Shown: positions 53,754-61,004 of the stretch, piece by piece
Layout: each line of letters starts with the position of its first letter
Numbering within the stretch: position 1 is the first letter of the stretch
Assembly: GCF_000429405.1 (NCBI RefSeq)
Contig: NZ_KE386898.1
Location: 5,631-69,630, forward strand
Length of the DNA: 64,000 nt
Direction: 5' to 3'
Source of the DNA: Algoriphagus marincola DSM 16067
Lineage (GTDB): Bacteria > Bacteroidota > Bacteroidia > Cytophagales > Cyclobacteriaceae
Position numbers and translations under genes: made by a program
Notes under the pieces: generated by a model
Databases searched by the model: none
Told to the model about the DNA's origin: nothing
The model's input: only the letters and a program-made list of their open reading frames with translations

Positions 53754-54566
53754 TCATTTTTGGGAAGGGATGCGCTTCATACTCAGAATATACACATTTT
53801 CTAATGGCCTGTCCCGCTCGTCAGTTTCCAACGTTGCGATGGCATCAATGACTTCCAACCCATCAACCGTTTGACCAAAGACGGTGTAATTTTGATCCAA
53901 GTGGGGAGTTCCTCCTAGGGTTTTATAGACTTCTACGTGCTTTTCCGGAATCTTGTACTTTTCAAAATCCTCAAATCCGGCTACTATCTGATCCAGCTTT
54001 TTATACAAGGAGAGGTAAGTAGCGGTATCCCTAGCTACTCTAGCTTGCTCCAGAGAATCAATGAGACTTTTATTATCCGGATGGTTTCGGGCAAAAGGGC
54101 GTTGCAGCATGCTGTTGATTCTACCTTGATTGTGTTGGATGAGGCTGTCATTTTGGATTTTTCCCTGCACCAAATAAAACTGAGTACTGCTCGATGCCCG
54201 CTGCAGATTGCCCGTTCGGGCGGCAGCTAAGGCCCCTTTTTGATGAAAAAGCTCAGAGTGGATTTCCGCAGGAACTTGATATGGTAAATCATTACTCTCC
54301 AATTGTTCTCCGGTTTTCGCAGTTTTACTTTTGGTGTCACCTCCCTGTATCATAAAGTCCTGTATGACTCGGTGGAAAAGTAAACTGTCATACACTCCTT
54401 CCTCGACCAACCTCAGGAAATTGTCCCGGTGCTGTGGCGTCTCATGGTATAGTTCTACGACTATTCTCCCTTTGCTGGTAAGGATTTCAACCTGAGGGCG
54501 TTCTTGTGCTAAAGTAGCTAGACTACTTCCAAAAATAATTAGTAAAAAAATTAGAAACTGTTTCAT
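53754..54566 (-). CDS. Exported cyclophilin-type peptidyl-prolyl isomerase
   Basis: The 270-residue protein has a signal peptide (ending LATLAQ) and cyclophilin motifs: GRIVVELYHETPQHRDNFLRL, LLFHRVIQDFMIQGGD, and the closing LDQNYTVFGQTVDGLEVIDAI. An extra helical insertion of ~60 residues (SMLQRPFARNHPDNKSLIDS...FEKYKIP) interrupts the domain, as in other Bacteroidota members. It should help proteins fold in the periplasm, perhaps those of this operon. It is 24 bases after DUF3500. Confidence 0.9.
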   Translation of the reverse strand: MKQFLIFLLIIFGSSLATLAQERPQVEILTSKGRIVVELYHETPQHRDNFLRLVEEGVYDSLLFHRVIQDFMIQGGDTKSKTAKTGEQLESNDLPYQVPAEIHSELFHQKGALAAARTGNLQRASSSTQFYLVQGKIQNDSLIQHNQGRINSMLQRPFARNHPDNKSLIDSLEQARVARDTATYLSLYKKLDQIVAGFEDFEKYKIPEKHVEVYKTLGGTPHLDQNYTVFGQTVDGLEVIDAIATLETDERDRPLENVYILSMKRIPSQK

Positions 54567-54590
54567 TTCTTTTTCGAGTTGAAGAATGGA

Positions 54591-55658
54591 TTAATGTTGA
54601 TGTGCCAGTCGATGTTTCCTAAGTAAATCTTCCCCAAAGTCATTTCCTTTTTCCCTGAAAATGGAGTGGATGTGATTGGCATTATCTAAGAATCCAACAT
54701 TGTCATATTCGATCAAAAAGTCTGGACTATGGATGATGTAATAATGGGGCTTCATCGGCTCGTAACTTCCGATCCAGGCAAAATAAACCTCATCCATCCC
54801 CCGAGCATGTAGCTTTGCTAAATGTTCCTCGGCCTTGAGATGATCCAGATTGGCCACATATTCTTCAATTAGATAGTGAAGGATTTGCTGCTGGCTTTCC
54901 GAAAGTTCGGATCCTTTGATACCCTGAAATTTTTCCAGCCATTGCGGTCTTCCTGGACTGGTGATGATGTCTCCCGGGACGTCATCAGAGAGTGTAGCTT
55001 TACGTTTCTGTTCTTCATCCAGCGAGTTGACAAACCAAAACCCATAGTCTTCTTCCTTGCTCAAAGGTCTTAACCCCGCGTATTGAGTATCCTCAACAAC
55101 TGCCGGATCCGAACCTAAAAACAAAGGAGTCATGCTAAACTCATTTCCGGCTACAGTCAAATTGAGAGAAATGTGATGTCCTTCAAATTTCAATCCCCAA
55201 TGCGTATCGGTTTTGGGATTGCCTGCGATGGCTAAAAAGTAATTCCCATAATCCCAGTTTAAACCTCGGATCATTTTTATAGCATTTTCATTCACCTCCC
55301 CACGCTCATATTTGATCTCGAATAGTTCATGGAGAATATCATCCACTTGCATGATCGCGAAGGTTTTCAAATACCCTTGGGAGCTAAGAATAGAGCTTAA
55401 AACCTGATGAAAGGCAATTTTGCTCTTTTCAGAAAGTAGGCCGTATTGAAGACCGGCCCTAGGAGCTAGTCCAAGAGGTAAATTGGTCCATTCAGTTCGG
55501 ACAGAGTCTGCAAATTCAATCATTAATTCATCCTCTTGCCCGTCTTCCAGAGTTTCGATAAACCTTAGGGTTTTTTCCTGAATAGATGTGACGCTCTGTG
55601 CAAAAAGAAGAATAGGGAAAAAGCAAGCTACTAGAGAGGAGATTAGTTTTAATTGCAT
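54591..55658 (-). CDS. DUF3500 family exported protein
   Basis: From the ATG at 55658 the 355-residue protein has a signal peptide (ending LLFAQ). The DUF3500 pattern follows: WTNLPLGLAPRAGLQYGLLSEKSKIAFHQVLSSILS, HWGLKFEGHHISLNLTVAG, FLGSDPAVV and the C-terminal HSIFREKGNDFGEDLL. The histidines of GHH and the last region suggest a metal site, but no function is proven. It is the first gene of the eight-gene minus cluster. A TTG two codons upstream was rejected as start. Confidence 0.85.
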   Translation of the reverse strand: MQLKLISSLVACFFPILLFAQSVTSIQEKTLRFIETLEDGQEDELMIEFADSVRTEWTNLPLGLAPRAGLQYGLLSEKSKIAFHQVLSSILSSQGYLKTFAIMQVDDILHELFEIKYERGEVNENAIKMIRGLNWDYGNYFLAIAGNPKTDTHWGLKFEGHHISLNLTVAGNEFSMTPLFLGSDPAVVEDTQYAGLRPLSKEEDYGFWFVNSLDEEQKRKATLSDDVPGDIITSPGRPQWLEKFQGIKGSELSESQQQILHYLIEEYVANLDHLKAEEHLAKLHARGMDEVYFAWIGSYEPMKPHYYIIHSPDFLIEYDNVGFLDNANHIHSIFREKGNDFGEDLLRKHRLAHQH

Positions 55659-55717
55659 GGACAATAAAAGATAAAGGCGTTTTACTATGCCTGAATGGAA
55701 AAAGAATCTTGTAAAAG

Positions 55718-55736
55718 ATAGAATAAAAAATTCTAT
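55718..55736 (-). terminator. AT-rich hairpin after the 764-codon surface protein gene
   Basis: ATAGAAT and ATTCTAT pair perfectly (7 bp) around five bases, ~37 bases after the stop on the minus strand, followed by CTTTTAC. Weak stem energy makes this tentative. Confidence 0.35.
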
Positions 55737-55772
55737 AATTCTAAAAAAAGTCCAAAAAAGTGGGAACGTTAC

Positions 55773-57998
55773 TTACCTTTTTAAAATCACTTTGTGGTAT
55801 TCCCTGTTTGTTCCCCATACAATTTCTATGGTGTAAATACCTGCAGTCTGACCGATCAACCAGTCTCCTACTTGTTTCCCCATGGTTTGAATATCATCCA
55901 CTCGAATGTAGTGATAAAGACCAGTAGAGGAAATAACCCGAATGGAGATTGGTTCATCCCGATAAGAAGAAGGGTCAATCATGCCAATTTGAAATGAATA
56001 TCCATTGGTTGGATTTGGATAGGCTCTCCAGGTCTTATTGCCTTTTTGTCCCTCTATCTGAATAGCGGTTGTTCGGCTGTAAGTGTATGTTCCATCAAAG
56101 TCCACTTGCTTTAGTCGATAGAAGATGTTCCCGCCTTGAATAGGAAGATTGATGTCTTCGAATGAATAGGAGGTAGGAGAATCAGCAAACCCTTGGCCCT
56201 GAATTTCTCCTATTTTGGTCCATGAATCGACCGAATTAATAGCCCGCTCGATTTCAAAGTGGGAGTTTTCCCATTCTTTTGCGGTAGACCATTCCAAAAG
56301 ACCTGTTCTTTTGGCTACTTGATAGGTTGACTGGAATGACAGGAATTCGACAGGAAGGATTCTGGCGATTTCATATCTGACAATAACCACACCATTAGAG
56401 CCTCTTCCGCCTCTTCGATCATCACCGCCACCACCTCCGCCAGAACCTGGAGTTTGGCCTTCTTCACCCTCATCATCATCTTCAGCTCCATTACCTCCCC
56501 GTAAATTTGCACCGCCGAAGCCTCTGTCATCTTCGCCAGCACCACCTCCACCGGCAGCGTAGACTCTGTTGTCAAATTCAGTTACAATTAGGCCAGCTCC
56601 ACCATTACCGCCTTCTTCATCACGAGCATTAAGTCCATCTTGGCTGATTCCGCCACCTCCGCCTGCACCACCATCATTTCCTCGGCCACCATTTTTTCCA
56701 TTATTTCCACCCTGACCTCTGTGGTTATTGTTTCCCTCATTTCCTGCTCCACCACCTGAGCCCCCGAAAATTCTATTGGAGACTACTGAATATCCTTTAG
56801 TAGCATTTTTGTAGGAGGAATTCGCACCGTTTTTACCTCTGCGGCTATCAGCAGAACCACCTCCGCCGCCGCCAGCAGCCCTTACTTCATAAATACCTCC
56901 AAGATCAAAAGTTGACTCTGATCCATCTTGGCCTTCTTCGTCTTCATCATCAGAACCTTCACCACCCGATCCTACTTTGATTTCAAATGTTGTATTGGCA
57001 GGAAGTCCATTGACTTCGATTTCAGTGACTTCTGCCCGAGTATGCACCAGTCCTCCGGCACCTCCACCACCTCCGATGTTTGAGCCGCCGCCACCACCAC
57101 CGCCTACTACAAGGACTTCAAATTCAGCCAGATTTGCAGGTGCCTCCCAGATACAATCCTCAAAAAATTCGATAATTACTGTTCCAGATTCAGAACCGTC
57201 ATCGATATATTTCCAACAACCGCTAGGTGGAGGACCGCTTGTGTCATCACAATCAAGGTCTGAGTCTACGATTGCACCTCCAGTCAGATTTCCATCATCA
57301 GGTGATTTGTTTACAATTAGAGGTGCCTTGAAAGGGCCGGTGAGATTGTTTCCTGTTATTGTTCCATCATCTGTATCAATATCACCACCAACTGATATGG
57401 TATTACACTGATTAGTATTAAGTGGCCGAATGATTGCATCGTCGTAATCATTATCAAGGTCATCTCCGACGGTTAACGATCCTGCTAAAGTGACTAGATT
57501 ATTATTAATAAAATTCCCTCCTACAGCGGTATTGCCTAGATTTAGGACGCCTTCATCATTCTCTAAATCTCGCTCAACGGTTAAGGTGCCGCTACTTGAA
57601 TTGATTAAGCCTTCATTGGTTACATTTCTAAAAAAGACTGAGCCAAAATTATTTAGGACCTGACTTGCTCTAATTCGAAGGTCTCTATTGGTGCCAGGGT
57701 CTCCAAACTGCCCATAGTTGTTTATTGTAATATCGTCACCATTTAAATTGGCAAAATCATTTGAATAGATTACACCGTTTGCAATACAAATCGTCAGATC
57801 GTCTCTATTTCTAAGATTGATTCTGCTGGATCTATTTCCTAAAATACATACTACATCACCATCTTGAATATTACGGTTTGGTGTAGGATTTCCATTCCCA
57901 GAAAATGTAATCGTACAGCTTCCACACTGAGCAAAGGATCCTTGGGTACCAACTGCCAGGTAGAATAAGATAAAAACGATCAATTGAAATGTTTTCAT
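55773..57998 (-). CDS. T9SS type A surface protein with glycine-rich domain
   Basis: From the ATG at 57998 the 741-residue protein has a signal peptide (ending GSFAQ) and a beta-repeat region with NLRNRDDLTICIANG. A long glycine-rich domain begins EFEVLVVGGGGGGG (~300-570), and a conserved ~180-residue C-terminal part begins RILPVEFLSFQS. The end (YPNPTNG ... GIYTIEIVWGTNREYHKVILKR) is the type A T9SS sorting domain. The protein should be secreted and anchored to the cell surface. An earlier in-frame ATG (58067) was rejected because it buries the signal peptide. Adhesion or matrix function is likely but inferred. Confidence 0.9.
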   Translation of the reverse strand: MKTFQLIVFILFYLAVGTQGSFAQCGSCTITFSGNGNPTPNRNIQDGDVVCILGNRSSRINLRNRDDLTICIANGVIYSNDFANLNGDDITINNYGQFGDPGTNRDLRIRASQVLNNFGSVFFRNVTNEGLINSSSGTLTVERDLENDEGVLNLGNTAVGGNFINNNLVTLAGSLTVGDDLDNDYDDAIIRPLNTNQCNTISVGGDIDTDDGTITGNNLTGPFKAPLIVNKSPDDGNLTGGAIVDSDLDCDDTSGPPPSGCWKYIDDGSESGTVIIEFFEDCIWEAPANLAEFEVLVVGGGGGGGSNIGGGGGAGGLVHTRAEVTEIEVNGLPANTTFEIKVGSGGEGSDDEDEEGQDGSESTFDLGGIYEVRAAGGGGGGSADSRRGKNGANSSYKNATKGYSVVSNRIFGGSGGGAGNEGNNNHRGQGGNNGKNGGRGNDGGAGGGGGISQDGLNARDEEGGNGGAGLIVTEFDNRVYAAGGGGAGEDDRGFGGANLRGGNGAEDDDEGEEGQTPGSGGGGGGDDRRGGRGSNGVVIVRYEIARILPVEFLSFQSTYQVAKRTGLLEWSTAKEWENSHFEIERAINSVDSWTKIGEIQGQGFADSPTSYSFEDINLPIQGGNIFYRLKQVDFDGTYTYSRTTAIQIEGQKGNKTWRAYPNPTNGYSFQIGMIDPSSYRDEPISIRVISSTGLYHYIRVDDIQTMGKQVGDWLIGQTAGIYTIEIVWGTNREYHKVILKR

Positions 57999-58321
57999 TT
58001 CATTGAGATTGAAATTTTGAAAGGGTGATTTTAATCTTTTTGATAGGTCTCGAAAGGGTGAGTTCAAAACTTATCAATCGATTGAAACGCACTAATTGCG
58101 ATTTGAAATACAAAAATATGTATTTTAAATTATACTCAAAAAAATACTTTGCTTGATTATCAGAAGCTAGCAGTAGTTTTCAAGGAAATTGGAAATATCT
58201 CTTTTTATTTCTTTAAAAAATCAATTTTATCCCTAGATAAATCCATTAAAAAATATTCACGAATTAGCGGAATTGGGGATTGATGCTAAAAAATCAGCAT
58301 AAAAAGGAGGGGGTAATAATA
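57999..58321. other. Spacer between two surface protein genes
   Basis: The 323-bp AT-rich spacer holds a candidate promoter (58111-58140) for the downstream minus gene and a small hairpin ATGCT/AGCAT (~58281-58302) after the upstream gene. No ORF or other element is seen. Confidence 0.6.
58111..58140 (-). promoter_or_regulatory. Candidate promoter of the 55.8-58.0 kb surface protein gene
   Basis: On the minus strand TTTG (58140-58137), 18 bases, then TATTTTTG (58118-58111) matches the Bacteroidota promoter pattern, including a full TAnnTTTG. It is about 115 bp before the start codon and supports separate transcription. Confidence 0.5.
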
Positions 58322-60547
58322 CTATCTTCTCAAAATCACTTTGTGATACTCTCGGTTTTCTCCCCAAATTATTTCTAAAGTATACAAGCCTGATGGCTGA
58401 TTGGATAACCAATCCCCAACTTGAGATCCCATAGATCGAAGATCATTCACTTGAATAAAGTGGTAAAGTCCTGTTGGTGAAATAATTCGAAGGGAGATAG
58501 GTTCATCCCGATAGGATGAAGGATCAAGCAGTCCAATTTGGAAAGGATAACCTGATGTTGGGTTTGGATAGACTCTCCATGACTTATTGCCTTTAAGGCC
58601 CTCTACTTGTATAGCTGTAGTTTTGCTGTAAGTGTATGTTCCGTCAAAGTCAACTTGCTTCAGTCGATAGAAGATATTACCGCCTTGGATAGGAAGATTC
58701 ATATCTTCGAATGTATAGGAAGTAGGAGTATCAGCAAATCCCTTTCCCTGAAGTTCTCCTATTTTAGCCCATGAATCAACTGAATTAACTGCACGCTCGA
58801 TTTCAAAGTGGGAGCTTTCCCATTCTTTGGCGGTGGACCATTCGAGGAGACCTGTTCTTTTGGCTACTTGATAGGTTGACTGGAATGATAGGAATTCGAC
58901 AGGAAGGATTCGGCATCCCCCGTAATATGCAGGTGAAGGATCTATGCTTGAACCCCAACGTGAAGATGGAGGAAATGCCCCTTCAATAGATCCACTTGGA
59001 CCTCTAGCATCACAAATAACAAATTGGCTGTTGTCTCTCACAATAACTGTTGAGCCAAAGCTTTGAGCTGTAAGGTCGGCTGTAATTAAAATATCAGCAT
59101 TGTCGTAAAGCTCTATTCTTGAACTTCCTACATTGAATAGATTGACATCATCCAAAAAATCTGCTATTGAATTGTCAGAAAATATGATTGGTCCCCTTAC
59201 ATCGGTCTCACCTCCTACACTTAAAAACGAACTATTATTGAAATTTAATCCTGAGCCTCCAACATTTCGAATGTCAAGATCTCCATTAAGTATGACCGAA
59301 GAAGTTCCATTTGCTATGATTGGTCGATTGATGGTTGTATTTCTGCTGACAGTCAGTGATGAATTATCATTTAAGGTAATATTATTGTTTGCGGTGCTAC
59401 TGTTATTTGTGGTGATCAAATCTCTGCCGACAGAAAGTGAGGCATTATCATTGAGTTCTATTCTTCTATTGGAGGTAAGATCTCTTGAAACAGATACCTG
59501 TCCTGAGCCAGAAATAGTAAGTCTAGTTGGGTCCCCACCTCCAGAATTATTGATATTCAGATTTCTCTCGATGCTTAATTCACCATTCACAAAAACCGGA
59601 TATGGTCCATTGATTATTAAATCACGGGAAAGATCAACTAGAGTATTTTCACTAATTGAAAGACTATGCCCTGAGCCACTGTTTTGTAAATTAATATCTC
59701 TCGCTATGATTATTGCGACTGGGCTTTGATTGAAAGGATTGCTTGTGACCAATGTTCCTCCAGAGCGGAGATTGATGTTGTCATCTACTTCAAATCTACC
59801 ACTGTTCAAAACGGAAAAATTAGCACCATTTTGTATGTTGGCACTACCGTCAATTATAATGTTTCCCTCATTTAAGATGGTTCCTCGAAAAGTAACTGTG
59901 CTATTTACATCTATTATACCTGTTGGTCTATTGAAAATTGTAGGATTGTTTTGAATAGTCAGGTTATTGATATCAATGGTGCCTTCGTTTGTTAAAACGG
60001 CATTGTTTCTAAGAGTTATGTTGCCTGTACTTGTTCCAGAGTTAAAGTAGGTACTACCATTCCTTATGTCTATTGGTCTTCTAATAGTTCCTGCATTGTT
60101 TATGCTACCTCTATCCACGCGAAGAGTACCGGCATCATCATAAGAGCCTCCTGCGAAAACATTGAATTCACTATTCAAATTGTTGAGTGTAAGGCCTCCT
60201 TCATACGTTCCAAAGACATTGATTGTAATCCGATTATTGCTATTATAATTTTGAAGGGCGCCCGAAAAATTTGCTCCTGGAGCTACACATATGGTAAGGT
60301 TATTCCGATTTCGCAGATTTATTGATCTATTTCTGTTTGCAGCAGTAATACAAATTGTTTGACCATCAGCTAGTGAGGTGGGTGTATCATTCCCAGCCCC
60401 ATTATTGAATATTGTAACATCACAAGTTCCGCACTGTGCATAGGATTTTTGATCCACTATAATGGCAATGAATAAAACGAATATGTACAGTATTTTTTTC
60501 ACTTTTATTCGAAATGCATTTTTTATAGTATTAAAATCAAAATTCAT
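58322..60547 (-). CDS. T9SS type A surface protein with beta-helix-like repeats
   Basis: The 741-residue protein has an N-terminal hydrophobic signal (VKKILYIFVLFIAIIV, cleavage after SYAQ). A long stretch of short beta repeats rich in N, S and I (ISVSRDLTSNRRIELNDNASLSVGRDL) suggests a parallel beta helix. The conserved C-terminal part (RILPVEFLSFQSTYQVAKRT) and type A sorting domain (YPNPTSG ... GLYTLEIIWGENREYHKVILRR) follow. It lacks the glycine-rich domain of its neighbour but shares its N-terminal start (AQCGTC/AQCGSC) and C-terminal third. It should be surface-exposed; a matrix or adhesin role is inferred. Confidence 0.9.
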   Translation of the reverse strand: MNFDFNTIKNAFRIKVKKILYIFVLFIAIIVDQKSYAQCGTCDVTIFNNGAGNDTPTSLADGQTICITAANRNRSINLRNRNNLTICVAPGANFSGALQNYNSNNRITINVFGTYEGGLTLNNLNSEFNVFAGGSYDDAGTLRVDRGSINNAGTIRRPIDIRNGSTYFNSGTSTGNITLRNNAVLTNEGTIDINNLTIQNNPTIFNRPTGIIDVNSTVTFRGTILNEGNIIIDGSANIQNGANFSVLNSGRFEVDDNINLRSGGTLVTSNPFNQSPVAIIIARDINLQNSGSGHSLSISENTLVDLSRDLIINGPYPVFVNGELSIERNLNINNSGGGDPTRLTISGSGQVSVSRDLTSNRRIELNDNASLSVGRDLITTNNSSTANNNITLNDNSSLTVSRNTTINRPIIANGTSSVILNGDLDIRNVGGSGLNFNNSSFLSVGGETDVRGPIIFSDNSIADFLDDVNLFNVGSSRIELYDNADILITADLTAQSFGSTVIVRDNSQFVICDARGPSGSIEGAFPPSSRWGSSIDPSPAYYGGCRILPVEFLSFQSTYQVAKRTGLLEWSTAKEWESSHFEIERAVNSVDSWAKIGELQGKGFADTPTSYTFEDMNLPIQGGNIFYRLKQVDFDGTYTYSKTTAIQVEGLKGNKSWRVYPNPTSGYPFQIGLLDPSSYRDEPISLRIISPTGLYHFIQVNDLRSMGSQVGDWLSNQPSGLYTLEIIWGENREYHKVILRR

Positions 60548-61004
60548 AAAACGAACTTATTTAAGTTTAAATATTCGTTCTTTTAATTGCACTTAACAAG
60601 CAAGTATAATGAAATGTTCTGATTTAAAGAGAAATTCAGAATAAAATTTTTAAATAGAAGTCAAAAAATTATAAAATACCGTTTAGGGATTTTACTAGGT
60701 AGGGTCCCCTTTGTAAGGGATATTGATGTTTTTTCACGGGTCTCATCTTCATGCGATTCAAGGATTTCTTGGTAAGAGTAATCGCAATTGATAGGAATGA
60801 TGAAAGAATTGAATCTGTTTTAAGCGGGAATTCCAAAAATATTGAAGCCTAAAATGTGCTTCATTCTGTAATGAAGCTTAGAATCTCTCTACTTAATTAA
60901 AAATTAGCTGCATTTGAAATAGTATGCAGGATCTTCTGAATGGCTGTCCTTGAAAAAAGAAGCCATTCAATAGGAATTTATAAAGTTGAAATAAAAGGGT
61001 TTCG
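60548..61004. other. 457-bp AT-rich spacer without gene
   Basis: The spacer between two minus-strand surface protein genes holds a hairpin near its right end (60938-60968) and a minor stem TCCCCTT/AAGGGA (~60705-60720). No ORF, promoter match or RNA gene was recognised. Confidence 0.55.
60938..60968 (-). terminator. Hairpin after the partial surface protein gene
   Basis: GAATGGCT and AGCCATTC pair perfectly (8 bp) around a 15-nt loop, ~36 bases after the stop on the minus strand. The loop, not the tail, carries the T-rich stretch, so it is only a possible terminator. Confidence 0.4.
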
